Assembly (NCBI RefSeq): GCF_001467745.1
Contig: NZ_LNYG01000012.1
Coordinates: 27,344 to 80,985 of the forward strand
Source: Legionella jamestowniensis
GTDB lineage: Bacteria; Pseudomonadota; Gammaproteobacteria; Legionellales; Legionellaceae
Length of the DNA: 53,642 nucleotides
Reading direction: 5' to 3'
How positions within the stretch are numbered: the stretch's first letter is position 1; the number at the start of each line of letters is the position of its first letter. A program made the translations under genes and the position numbers. Below, in pieces: positions 17,980 to 26,666 of this stretch. Below the pieces are notes generated by a model that was given only the letters and a program-made list of their open reading frames with translations, made no database searches and was not told the DNA's origin.

Positions 17980-18690
17980 TTACTCTTTAAAGCCATTTGG
18001 TTTTGGTCCACTTGATATATCCAATGGATTTGGTGATTTATAAGAAACAGCAGCTCCTTTCTCATCAACCTTTTGTGCAGTACTTTGATTAGTCTTATAG
18101 GCAAGATCTGCATTATAGTTGTTGTCAGGAACTAGGTTTTTATTCAAAAGTCTAGTAACAAATTGATCATATAATTTTGGATCAGGGATATTAATTCTCA
18201 AATTATTCCCTTCCCTAGAGAAGCTAATATTTTGTGCATTTACTTCATCAGTAAACGTTTTGAGTTCATCTTCAATCTTATCATAAAGCTCATTTAGATC
18301 CTTCTCATCGTTAGCACTGAGCAATTCATTACCTTGAAAATGGATTGAGCCCTTAGCTAAGTCCAACTCAATAGAAAATACTGCTAAGTCATTTTTAAAA
18401 GTATAAAGAAAATCATCTTTAAAATTCCAAACCTCACTATTTTCTAGATAAGAGGATAATGTTTTCACTTCTATATTTGTAGGTACATATTTTGGGGTAG
18501 TGGCATTATCTTTTTGGGAGCTTTCATCTTTGGCTTCATCGCTACCACTATCACCACCACCTCCTCCGCCACCATGACCTTTGCAAATAGGCAAACCAGA
18601 AGCACGACAAATACCACAGGGATTGTTTTCAAGAGCCTTTGATCGCTCATCCCTTTTATTTTCATTTTTACTTCTCGATTCAGCTGGCAT
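17980..18690 (-). CDS. Cys/Gly-rich N-terminus hypothetical protein, 236 aa
   Basis: The N-terminal region has NPCGICRASGLPICKGHGG followed by a run of Gly, a possible zinc-binding knuckle (C-x2-C, C-x-GH). The rest (residues 65-236) is acidic and soluble, with a mixed alpha/beta pattern and no recognised domain. I chose ATG 18690 because GGAG lies 6-7 nt upstream; ATGs at 18702 and 18714 are also in frame. It lies between two other large minus-strand genes and shares their style, so it may be a Legionella-specific and perhaps secreted protein. I do not recognise its function. Confidence 0.6.
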   Translation of the reverse strand: MPAESRSKNENKRDERSKALENNPCGICRASGLPICKGHGGGGGGGDSGSDEAKDESSQKDNATTPKYVPTNIEVKTLSSYLENSEVWNFKDDFLYTFKNDLAVFSIELDLAKGSIHFQGNELLSANDEKDLNELYDKIEDELKTFTDEVNAQNISFSREGNNLRINIPDPKLYDQFVTRLLNKNLVPDNNYNADLAYKTNQSTAQKVDEKGAAVSYKSPNPLDISSGPKPNGFKE

Positions 18691-18938
18691 TTTATACTCC
18701 ATAACATCATACATTTTTTGTTAACATTCTAGTGTATTGAGTTGTACTCTAGCGTAGTATTTTTCTTTTTTTACGTATTTTTAACAAAAAAATGCTACAG
18801 CATATATTAAAGAACAATATGACTTTCCGGGTGGCTTTTTCAATGCATTAGGCAGCTACCCTCCCAGATAATGATGAAAAAAATTGTCTATTTTTTCAGT
18901 GGATTTTTTTGTCCATTCAACATGCACCCAATATCTAA

Positions 18939-21854
18939 TTATTTGCTAATGGTATAGCCGGAAAATACCCTGGTTTCACCTGAATCTGTTGGGCAATTAA
19001 CATCATAATAATGAACTTGCCTTCCTGCCGTATTTTCTGTAGTAAGAAAATGACGCACTCGGCACCCAGGCCATTTTTTAGTAATGTCAACTCCATCAGC
19101 CGCTTTCCCACTCACAATTCCTTGTGCTTTCTCGTTTGCTATTTCTTTTTTAATTTCATTAACAATGGCTGGATTTGGTGTGGCAACTTTAGGTGCAGAG
19201 GAAGCAGATTTTGAGAACATTCCTTGCGATGAAACCTTCGCCTCCAATTGTTGCTTTAAGTGATTAATTTGTATTTGATGACCTATTTGACCACAAGCGG
19301 TAGCTGCGTTTTGCACGGCAATCGTTGTTTTTTGCAAGCTTTCTTTGGATCTTGCCATTGAATTTTGTAAGCTGATAGATGAGGTATAGCTTGTTGGTTG
19401 TATACTATGACTGGCAATAAAGTGACTGTGTGCTCGCATATTTTGTTGTACCTTATGCGACATCGCAAAAGGGTCATGATTCTGAGAAGTTGGATACTGC
19501 GCTGCACGTTTTTCTCGTTTAGCAGCTTTCTCGGCCCGTTTTTTCGCAGTTGCGGCTAACATGGCTTTGCCTTCTTCTGATTCATAATAAGCTTTTTTCC
19601 ACTCTCTACGCGATTGACCTTTTTTATCCAGGAAGAACTTCACGGATTGCTGAGTTGGTGCGACTTTAGGCGCTGTTGCCTCCACAGCTTGTGCTTGTTT
19701 TTGTGATTCTGCTAATTGCACTCTCTGCCTAATTTGTTCTTCCGCTGCTACTTTTATGGCCAGTCCTGACTCATGATTAGGCTCAAAGCTTAAAAATTTA
19801 TTGCTATTTTCCAGCGCTTGCTCATATTTATTTAATTGATAAGAAACAAAAGCCAGGTTGTTATAAGCGGTAGCACAATTAGGATCAATGCCTATAGCTC
19901 TCATATAGGCTTGTTCTGCATTGGTGAATTGGTTTAGTTTTATATAACAATTACCGCGATGTCCAAATGCTTCAGCCCCATTAGGATTTAATTGTAATGA
20001 TTGATTAATTAATGTTAATGCCTTTTGTACATTGTTTTCATCATAGGCAACAATGCTTTCATTTAATAATCGCTCGGCCTCATTTAGGTTAATCTCTCGT
20101 TCTACCGCTTGTTTAAATTGCTGATATTCTGGTGCATTGGGTTCATATTGAATAGCTTGTTTCTCTACTAAAAGCGCACCTTCAAGATCACCAGAAGCAA
20201 AATCGCTTGTGGCATGGTGATGCAGATTATTAGCGATTTGTTGTTTCATTTCAGTAAAATTATCAGCTCCTTCTAATAATTCTAATGCTTTATCGTAATC
20301 AGCAAATAGTTGTACTCTATTTATAGAAAAATGGTTTGCATAAGCTCGAGCCAAATATAAATCAGGATTATCAGGTTCTAAAACAATAGCACTGGTAAAA
20401 TTGGCAATGGCTTCATCGATATTTTCTAAATATAAATTAGCCATACCCAGCAAGTAATCGGCATCCACCGTTTCTACTAAATTTAAAGCTTTGTGTGCTT
20501 CCTCTTTTGCAGCTTGGTAATCATCATTACCAAAAGCTTGTTGACCTTGCTGTATGTATTCTTTTGCTTTGCTGTTCATATGAGCAAGGATGAGTAAATT
20601 CTGAATTTTAGCCTCTTGTGATTCAGGGTTATGAGTAAGAATTTTTTCACATTCATCAAATGCTAAGTCATATGCTTCCATTCCCAAATATACTTTACTG
20701 CGCTGTAAATATAATAAGTCCTTATCCTCTGTATATAAATCTAATGCAGCATTAATAAAACGCAGCGCTACTTCATTCATACCTTCAGCTAATTTATTGA
20801 TGCTGGCGTCATAACAATATTCAGCAAGCTCTCTTTTTATTGCTATAAATTCTTCATCACTTCTGTCGAAAGTTAATAAATATTGAATGTCTTGTAGTGC
20901 TAAATCGGATTGATTTTTGTTGAGATAGATTCTGGTTCGAATGTAATAAGAAGAAAGGTCCATTGGATTTAAGTTTGCGGCTTTATCACAATGCGATAAT
21001 GCTTTATCAAACTCATCAATGGCTTCATAACAGTACGCTAGCTCATTGTGGAATCTAAGATTATTTTCTCCTTGAGCAAGGGCCGCAGAAAGTAGTTTAA
21101 TTGCATCGTCATAAGCTTCTTGCTCGTATAATTCGTTTAATGCATCTAGGACATCATTGGTGCTTAATTGAGCAATGTTGGCAATCAGTATAGAGATGTC
21201 TTCTTCACTTTCAGGAGGGATACTTACTTCTAGGTTATCTTCATTATCATAATTTTCTAGCTCAGACTTTCTTTGTTTAATACTTTCTTCAATTTCATTT
21301 AACCTATTTAAGCTAATATCTATATTTTTCCATTCATTAGAGGTTTTTTGTTTATCTGATGTATCACTCATAGCTTCAAATGCTTGATGACACGCGTCTG
21401 TAACAACTTTACCCATGGGTGTAGTAATTTTATCTGCCATAACGTATGCGCCCGTTGCTACTGCAGCCCCTACGAATGCTCCCCCTATGGGTGTCGTACC
21501 TAAACTTGCAACACTACCAATAGTAACACCGGATACTGCAGCAACTGTACTGTTAATACCTTCTTTAGCGAGAGCAACGCCTGTTCCACATACGATTTTT
21601 TCAACAACAGGTTCGGAGGGGTTGTGAATAATTTCTGATATAACCTCAGCGACAGGCCCAACATATTTAAGTTGTTTTGGCATGACGTGCAATCCCGTCA
21701 TATGCACTGCTGTGTTTAAATTAGAAATACCATGAGCAATTGAGCCAATTACGGTACTATCATGCAATTTTGATTTTTCTAGCGACTCTTCACTAGATAA
21801 AGAAGATAGGGTTCTATCCTCTGTTTGCTTTAATTCGTTTTCTGTGTTTTTCAT
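18939..21854 (-). CDS. Large TPR-repeat protein, 971 aa
   Basis: Residues 75-150 contain a Gly/Ala-rich, membrane-inserting-type stretch (TVAAVSGVTIGSVASLGTTP, then GGAFVGAAVATGAYVMADK). Residues about 210-760 carry many tetratricopeptide repeats, for example ALSHCDKAANLNPMDLSSYY, AIANFTSAIVLEPDNPDLYL and AEQAYMRAIGIDPNCATAYN. A Lys/Arg/Ala-rich linker follows, and the last 60 residues form a small Cys-containing domain (WPGCRVRHF ... YYDVNCPTDSG). TPR arrays mediate protein binding. It is a candidate scaffold or translocated effector; no enzyme motif is visible. There is no signal peptide. Confidence 0.75.
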   Translation of the reverse strand: MKNTENELKQTEDRTLSSLSSEESLEKSKLHDSTVIGSIAHGISNLNTAVHMTGLHVMPKQLKYVGPVAEVISEIIHNPSEPVVEKIVCGTGVALAKEGINSTVAAVSGVTIGSVASLGTTPIGGAFVGAAVATGAYVMADKITTPMGKVVTDACHQAFEAMSDTSDKQKTSNEWKNIDISLNRLNEIEESIKQRKSELENYDNEDNLEVSIPPESEEDISILIANIAQLSTNDVLDALNELYEQEAYDDAIKLLSAALAQGENNLRFHNELAYCYEAIDEFDKALSHCDKAANLNPMDLSSYYIRTRIYLNKNQSDLALQDIQYLLTFDRSDEEFIAIKRELAEYCYDASINKLAEGMNEVALRFINAALDLYTEDKDLLYLQRSKVYLGMEAYDLAFDECEKILTHNPESQEAKIQNLLILAHMNSKAKEYIQQGQQAFGNDDYQAAKEEAHKALNLVETVDADYLLGMANLYLENIDEAIANFTSAIVLEPDNPDLYLARAYANHFSINRVQLFADYDKALELLEGADNFTEMKQQIANNLHHHATSDFASGDLEGALLVEKQAIQYEPNAPEYQQFKQAVEREINLNEAERLLNESIVAYDENNVQKALTLINQSLQLNPNGAEAFGHRGNCYIKLNQFTNAEQAYMRAIGIDPNCATAYNNLAFVSYQLNKYEQALENSNKFLSFEPNHESGLAIKVAAEEQIRQRVQLAESQKQAQAVEATAPKVAPTQQSVKFFLDKKGQSRREWKKAYYESEEGKAMLAATAKKRAEKAAKREKRAAQYPTSQNHDPFAMSHKVQQNMRAHSHFIASHSIQPTSYTSSISLQNSMARSKESLQKTTIAVQNAATACGQIGHQIQINHLKQQLEAKVSSQGMFSKSASSAPKVATPNPAIVNEIKKEIANEKAQGIVSGKAADGVDITKKWPGCRVRHFLTTENTAGRQVHYYDVNCPTDSGETRVFSGYTISK

Positions 21855-22354
21855 TAGTCTAGACTTTCTCTTTTTCTATTTGGCGTCAAAATTTAGTACA
21901 CTCAATTTAGTCCTCCCCCGCTGAAAAAACCATAGCAATACCACTGTCAACTTTGGCACTATCTCTAAAAAAATAAATGCCTTTTTGGTTTTCCCCATAA
22001 TAATTTCTTATCATGATTCCATAAATGTAGTATTACTGGAGATGGATTAATTATATTATCTTCAATCTTAATAGAGAAAACTTTAATCAAAAGGGTAAAA
22101 AAACAAAGTATACCATAAATCAAAATTAACTGATTAAAATAAACGCGACTGATACACAAACAACGCATTTTTACAAATAATACAACTGAACTTATAAAAT
22201 ACACACTCCTCGCTTTTTATTCTTACATCCAAGATGTTTTTGCTAATTTTCTAATGAATAAGCCATATCTCGTACGCAGTAATCCTGATCGTTTTTCAGG
22301 CAACTTGTTTACTATACTCTACGTAACCTATTGCTTTGTATTTTAGGAAACATC
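21855..22354. other. Non-coding stretch, AT-rich
   Basis: I see no convincing gene. A minus-strand open frame at 21965-22204 (79 codons, hydrophobic) has no ribosome binding site and is doubtful. The stretch probably contains the promoter of the TPR gene. Confidence 0.3.
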
Positions 22355-22710
22355 ATGAGGCCTGATAACCCGACAGCAGTCGAAGAAATAAGACATTATA
22401 GTGATATCCCGGGACTATCACGGACAACCATGATTCAAGGGAAATAGATTATCAATTTTCAGGCACCACAAATTGTGGATTCTACAAATTGAAAGAATTA
22501 CCGGATGAAAATAGATATAGCCAATATGATTCTTCACGCTATATTCTGACTGAAAAAGCACTCTATTTACGCTGAATGAAAAATTAACCTAACAAAGCCT
22601 CTGATTTAACAGCGGTTGCTGATTATTTTTCCGCTGAGTTAAATTTTAAAAAATTTAATGAAGTGCCTGCATTAAAAGGAAGAACAACTATATGCACTCC
22701 TCTTAGCTGA
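22355..22710 (+). pseudogene. Decayed gene remnant of unknown family
   Basis: AGGA and an ATG at 22355 start a frame of 30 codons that stops at 22445. A second frame, open before this point, continues protein-like (YQFSGTTNCGFYKLKELPDE, then YDSSRYILTEKALYLR) to a TGA at 22573, then a TAA at 22585, and reads on in the same frame (SDLTAVADYFSAELNFKKFN) to a TGA at 22708. One frameshift and two in-frame stops indicate a dead gene. I cannot name the ancestor. Confidence 0.5.
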
Positions 22711-22755
22711 TCCATGTAAAGATAAGTGCTCACATACCATGAGGGATCAAGAGGC

Positions 22756-23751
22756 TCATCTTAATGTTTTAGTAAACCATAAAATTAAATCATCATCAAG
22801 CGGATAGTTTTCCCCTGGCACTGTTGATTTATAGCCATAAGTCACTCCTAAACTATCTGGAGAATAACCCCGCTTCACATAGAGCCGTTGTGCCGCTCCA
22901 TATCCTCCATCAGGACCACCATATAATCCTACACCAATACCAACGACATCTCTTTGGCTTGCGGCTTTTTCTTCAGCAGCCTTCAGTAAAGTGCTACCTA
23001 TCCCACGTTGACGAAAAATGGGCAGCACGTTCAAGTCCATAATCTCAGGGATTTTTTGTTTGGCAAACGGTTCATATTGCGATTCCCATTTCAAGGTGAT
23101 ATATCCAGCAAATTGTCCTTGAAAATAAGCCAACCAAATAACCCTGGCCGATTGCTGTTGCTCTTGGTAATAAAATTTAAAAAGGGAAGCAGGTTTTGGC
23201 CAGTTTGCTTTCTGAAATGCGTCAACAATAACTGGAATATCGGATAGCTCTAATGCTTTGATGGATATTGCTTTGTTACTTTGAGTTGGGATTTCAAGAT
23301 CTTTTACCATATAGACCATGTTCCACTCATACCCTTCTGGTTTTAAATTTAAGAGAGGTGAAAAGCCAACAGATTGATAAAATTGATAGGTTTTTAAATA
23401 GTTTTCTTCTGTCTCAAAGGGACTTAGTGTTTCAACGGTCATCGTCTTAGCCCCATGCGTTTTCGCAAACTGACAAGCTACATCAATCAATTGGCTTCCT
23501 ACGCCTTGGCGATGGAAATCACGCAATACTGCCATCCAATAAATATTGGCATTATTAGGGTAAGGAAAATCAATCGAAACAAGACCAATATAGTTATTCT
23601 CAGTTTTCGCTGCAAAATTAGTACGTGTTTTTACACCTATTGAGTAGTACTCGTTAGCTTCTGGTAAACCAAAATATTCAGGTAAATCCTTTGTAATTGT
23701 TCGACACAAGGTTTGAGCCAATTTCCCAGTTATTTTTTCAATTTGAATCAT
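22756..23751 (-). CDS. Tandem GNAT acetyltransferase (two GNAT domains)
   Basis: Residues 1-150 hold one GNAT domain with the acetyl-CoA loop R-D-F-H-R-Q-G-V-G-S, and residues 160-331 a second with L-P-I-F-R-Q-R-G-I-G-S and a GLYGGPDGGYGAAQRLYVKR tail typical of many stand-alone GNATs. Each transfers acetyl from acetyl-CoA; the substrate is unknown, and small amines or antibiotics are possible. It lies 10 nt downstream of the PNPOx-family pseudogene, in line with lvrR, so the three form one minus-strand operon and the gene travels with the ICE. Confidence 0.8.
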   Translation of the reverse strand: MIQIEKITGKLAQTLCRTITKDLPEYFGLPEANEYYSIGVKTRTNFAAKTENNYIGLVSIDFPYPNNANIYWMAVLRDFHRQGVGSQLIDVACQFAKTHGAKTMTVETLSPFETEENYLKTYQFYQSVGFSPLLNLKPEGYEWNMVYMVKDLEIPTQSNKAISIKALELSDIPVIVDAFQKANWPKPASLFKFYYQEQQQSARVIWLAYFQGQFAGYITLKWESQYEPFAKQKIPEIMDLNVLPIFRQRGIGSTLLKAAEEKAASQRDVVGIGVGLYGGPDGGYGAAQRLYVKRGYSPDSLGVTYGYKSTVPGENYPLDDDLILWFTKTLR

Positions 23752-23761
23752 AATTTTTTCC

Positions 23762-24399
23762 CTACCGCAGTATCTCGAGCACTACTTTCATAGCCATCGG
23801 GAAATCAATACAATGATAATCAAGGTGAAAGCAGATTCTTTTCCCAATTATTTTTATAAAGCAATATTCTACCACATCAGACAATTCATCAGTTCTGTAA
23901 GTATAAAATACCATTCGTTGAGGAATTACCCTGAAACCACAATAATACTCGCTCATAGGTAATGGATTATTTTGAAACTGGGTAGCCAAGTTTCTCTTTT
24001 ATCTTCGAGCAGTTGTTTACTGGGTATCACTTGCGATGAGGTAGGCGCATAGCTATGAAATCTAATTTGGGCAAAAGGTGGATAAGTATCCCAGTAAGCC
24101 CTACTCTCGCTTTCTGTTAACACAATGACCGTTCCATCTATGATGACTTCTCTTTCAAATAACTCAAACCAAAAAGTAAGCGATACCACAGGATTGCTAG
24201 TCATCTCGGCAACTTTTTTGGTTCCTCGTTGAGTAAAAAATAATAAGCCTTGTTCATTTATTTCACGAATGGCAATAACTCGTCCATGAGGAATAGCATC
24301 TTTGCGAGTCGTAGTTAATATAGCGTGCTGTGGATTAGGTGCTCCTTTTTCAAGTTCTTCCGAAATCCATGATGTTAAAAGGATAATGGGACTTTTCAT
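23762..24399 (-). pseudogene. PdxH-like (PNPOx fold) oxidase, frameshifted
   Basis: The first 140 residues read as a pyridoxamine-5'-phosphate-oxidase-like FMN-binding protein (RKDAIPHGRVIAIREIN, LLFFTQRGTKKVAEMTSNP, FWFELFEREVIIDG). The frame ends early after KRETWLPSF. The expected C-terminal part (PLPMSEYYCGFRVIPQRMVF onward, with the Trp/Gly-Tyr-Arg-Val motif altered to CGFRV) continues in another frame from about 23989 to 23762. A single frameshift near 23975-23990 explains this; sequencing error is possible. It begins 2 nt after the lvrR stop, so it is translationally coupled to the ICE repressor. Confidence 0.7.
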
Positions 24400-24401
24400 A
24401 A

Positions 24402-25064
24402 CTACTGCAAATATTTTCTGATTTCAGTAACAACACCAATCAGTTGCGCTTCATTGGCTTGCTTGATACTTACTGTGGCCCATAATTCACTATTCGGCAA
24501 CAACTGAAATAAACAACCATCTGCTTCACCATATCGACGCAGTACAGTCTGTTTTTTCCCTGTTAGGTAAACCAAGACATATTGACCTGGATTGGGTTGC
24601 AATTGACCATCAATAATCACTATATCACCTGGATTGAGCTCGGGTTGCATACTGTTATCTTCAACCACAACTGCAAATAGTGCAGCGCTTTTGATGGATA
24701 AATTAAAATTATCAATGGTAATTGTTTTCTCAAACGTAAATGTATCTTGTTGTCCTAAAATTTCTCTAGCATGTGCTGAATCTTTCATACTCAATATAGG
24801 AATATGTCGAAGCTTATTTTCAGAACTCTGAATGAGATCCCCTTGCGGATTATCCGTTAAGCACAACAAATAAGAGGCAGATACATTTAACTGATCTGCA
24901 AGCAGTTTAGCTTCCAATGGCCCAGGACTTCGCGTTCCTTGCTCCCAGTTACTTATTCTTGCTGGCGAAAGCTCTTTTGTTCTTGCTGCTAACTCTTTAA
25001 TCGTAATACCCAGCTCTTTACGAGCTTTGGTAATACGATTACCTATTTGTTCTCTAATATCCAT
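24402..25064 (-). CDS. lvrR: LvrR-like ICE repressor: XRE DNA-binding plus S24 (LexA/CI-type) domain
   Basis: Residues 1-70 form an XRE helix-turn-helix (IKELAARTKELSPARISNWE), and residues 105-220 an S24/LexA-type domain with the Ser motif VEDNSMQPELNPGDIVIID. The catalytic Lys usual in the T-V-K-R motif is replaced (QTVLRRY), and no Ala-Gly cleavage site is evident in the linker, so RecA-stimulated self-cleavage may be lost. It diverges from lvrA, the arrangement of the Legionella lvrRABC ICE control region, where it should hold transfer genes silent. A frameshifted PNPOx gene and a tandem GNAT gene follow in the same operon. Confidence 0.85.
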   Translation of the reverse strand: MDIREQIGNRITKARKELGITIKELAARTKELSPARISNWEQGTRSPGPLEAKLLADQLNVSASYLLCLTDNPQGDLIQSSENKLRHIPILSMKDSAHAREILGQQDTFTFEKTITIDNFNLSIKSAALFAVVVEDNSMQPELNPGDIVIIDGQLQPNPGQYVLVYLTGKKQTVLRRYGEADGCLFQLLPNSELWATVSIKQANEAQLIGVVTEIRKYLQ

Positions 25065-25105
25065 TGTGATCCTTCAAAAAAATGATACATACCCATTGAC
25101 TTAAA

Positions 25106-25162
25106 CACTATTTGTTTTATATTATTGACCAGTTAAAACGTTTTGTGTTTTATAAAATAGTG
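25106..25162. promoter_or_regulatory. Operator-like inverted repeats between lvrR and lvrA
   Basis: CACTATTT (25106-25113) and AAATAGTG (25155-25162) are inverted around a near-central palindrome AAAACGTTTT (25135-25144). Placed in the 184-bp divergent intergenic region, these are likely sites for LvrR or a related regulator overlapping both promoters. Confidence 0.4.
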
Positions 25163-25248
25163 ATACTTATCATATTTAATCATAAATTTATTTAAAAATC
25201 ACATCATGTTTTATTTTTTCATTTATATTCTTGATAATAGGTCAAACT

Positions 25249-26121
25249 ATGGAATTTATTATTATCACCCATCAGGAACTTTCTGCACTAAGTGGTTTAC
25301 CTTATCTACAACAATTAACTTATCTTCAAGGCATTAAGCCCTACGTCGATTACAAGACAGGAATAGTCGGTATTCGTCGTGGTATTAGTTATCAGTCATT
25401 GAGTGAAGCGCTTTACATAGAGCCTCATTCTGGCATTAAAAGCGGAAGTCCCAGTAAGGATCAGTTGCGACGTGCTTTGAAAGGGCTTGAGAAGGCAGGG
25501 TTAATTCAAATCCGGTCTTGGGAAAGAAAGCTTGTTTTACGTTGTTTATTACTGGATAGGCATGATTCTGTTCAGAATAAAGCCGCCATAAAAACACATG
25601 ACTATAGCGCACCTCAAGAACCACAAAAAAGTCTATTAGACTCAACAAAATCCAATACGAATAAACTAGATCCCGACACAACCCCAAAGGATGAACCCGC
25701 CACTCCTCAAGATAATAATAATTATTTTTTTATTTCTTTATCACAAGCCTTTGATGTCTTCTGGGATCTGTACCCTCTGAAAAAAGAAAAAGAAAACGCT
25801 TTTGAGGTATTTAAAAAACTAAAGCCTTCTCAAAGCTTAGTCCAGCAAATCATAGCTCGCTTAACCGAACAAATTCAACTTGAGATAAAAAAACGCGCCG
25901 AGGGCGTTTGGGTTCCGGCCTGGAAGTATCCAGCAAATTGGTTAGCACAGCGATGCTGGGAAACAACATCAACAAATCTTGAAGCCAAGGAGCATGATCA
26001 TGCAATCCATGAAACAAATCGTAAATACGTATCACCTACAAACAGCATCAGGATTACAGAATCGGGTGAAAGCTCAAGTTTCAGTGACGCCGAGTTCCAA
26101 AATCTCTGGAAATTGCATTGA
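25249..26121 (+). CDS. lvrA: LvrA: ICE regulatory/replication-like protein
   Basis: The protein of about 290 residues has an N-terminal winged-helix-like region (LSALSGLPYLQQLTYLQGIK, then YQSLSEALYI and QLRRALKGLEKAGLIQIRS) and a C-terminal region (FDVFWDLYPLKKEKENAFEV then FKKLKPSQ) that reads like the end of phage O-type replication proteins. ATG 25249 is chosen because ATAGG lies 8 nt upstream; a TTG 18 nt earlier is less likely. It overlaps lvrB by 122 nt. Position and order match the Legionella lvrRABC cluster. The replication-like reading is my inference. Confidence 0.75.
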   Translation: MEFIIITHQELSALSGLPYLQQLTYLQGIKPYVDYKTGIVGIRRGISYQSLSEALYIEPHSGIKSGSPSKDQLRRALKGLEKAGLIQIRSWERKLVLRCLLLDRHDSVQNKAAIKTHDYSAPQEPQKSLLDSTKSNTNKLDPDTTPKDEPATPQDNNNYFFISLSQAFDVFWDLYPLKKEKENAFEVFKKLKPSQSLVQQIIARLTEQIQLEIKKRAEGVWVPAWKYPANWLAQRCWETTSTNLEAKEHDHAIHETNRKYVSPTNSIRITESGESSSFSDAEFQNLWKLH

Positions 26122-26449
26122 GCAAGTCAATAAACTTTTTCTGAAATTCTCAACCTTTTATGGACACATATGGCGTAGCCAATTCAAGAATGAAGCTTAT
26201 TCAAATTTTGCACGTCAAGAGTGGTCAAAAGCACTAGAGGGATTCGATACTCAGTTAATTGATCAAGCGATTGATGAGTGTCTTAAAAACCGCGAAATGC
26301 CGCCTGCGCTGGCGCAATTTATTGAGTGTTGTAAGCAACTATCAGCCAGAAAAAAACAGTGTTTTCAAAGAGAACCTTACAAACCTTGTAATCCTGTTGT
26401 TGCCAACGCACACCTGAAAAAAATAAAAGCAATCTTAAACATGAAATAA
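26000..26449 (+). CDS. lvrB: LvrB: small ICE protein, helicase-loader-like region
   Basis: The 149-residue protein starts at ATG 26000, with AAGGAG 7 nt upstream (the ATG at 25994 is too close to it). The region KLFLKFSTFYGHIWRSQFKN followed by ALEGFDTQLIDQAIDECLKN and REMPPALAQFIECCK resembles phage P/DnaT-type replication proteins. It overlaps the end of lvrA in another frame by 122 nt, a long overlap suggesting tight coupling, and precedes csrT by 19 nt. Confidence 0.7.
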   Translation: MQSMKQIVNTYHLQTASGLQNRVKAQVSVTPSSKISGNCIEQVNKLFLKFSTFYGHIWRSQFKNEAYSNFARQEWSKALEGFDTQLIDQAIDECLKNREMPPALAQFIECCKQLSARKKQCFQREPYKPCNPVVANAHLKKIKAILNMK

Positions 26450-26468
26450 AAATAACCGGAGAAAAATA

Positions 26469-26666
26469 ATGTTGGTACTGACAAGAAAAAAGGGTGAACA
26501 AATATTAATTGATAAAGGGCAGATTGAAATACACGTTATTTATCAACGAAGAGGTGTAGTCGCTTTAGGTATTAAAGCTCCAGCTCATATTGATGTTGAT
26601 AGAAAAGAAATTTTTTTAAGAAAACAAACTAATCCTCAAAACACAGATATAGAGGAACCAAAATGA
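26469..26666 (+). CDS. csrT: CsrA-family RNA-binding regulator of the ICE (LvrC/CsrT)
   Basis: The 65-residue protein keeps the CsrA pattern MLVLTRKKGEQILI with RNA-contact residues Leu4 and Arg6, the GIKAPAHIDVDRKEIF segment with the conserved Arg, and a short tail. CsrA-type dimers bind GGA motifs in mRNA leaders to alter translation. CGGAG precedes the ATG. ICE-borne csrA homologues in Legionella sit just before the transfer genes and tune both ICE and host life-cycle switching. Its stop overlaps the next gene (ATGA). Confidence 0.9.
   Translation: MLVLTRKKGEQILIDKGQIEIHVIYQRRGVVALGIKAPAHIDVDRKEIFLRKQTNPQNTDIEEPK

Noticed and set aside
18471-18710. Alternative minus-strand frame within the Cys/Gly-rich gene
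   Set aside because: The overlapping frame with GGAG-preceded start and balanced composition is more protein-like; the Gly run explains the alternative frame's Val run.
21965-22204. 79-codon hydrophobic minus-strand frame
   Set aside because: No ribosome binding site and biased AT-rich composition in a non-coding stretch; not enough to call a gene.
24402-26666. Prophage control region (CI/O/P/csrA-like order)
   Set aside because: The order matches the Legionella lvrRABC ICE cluster and leads into conjugation, not phage structural, genes.
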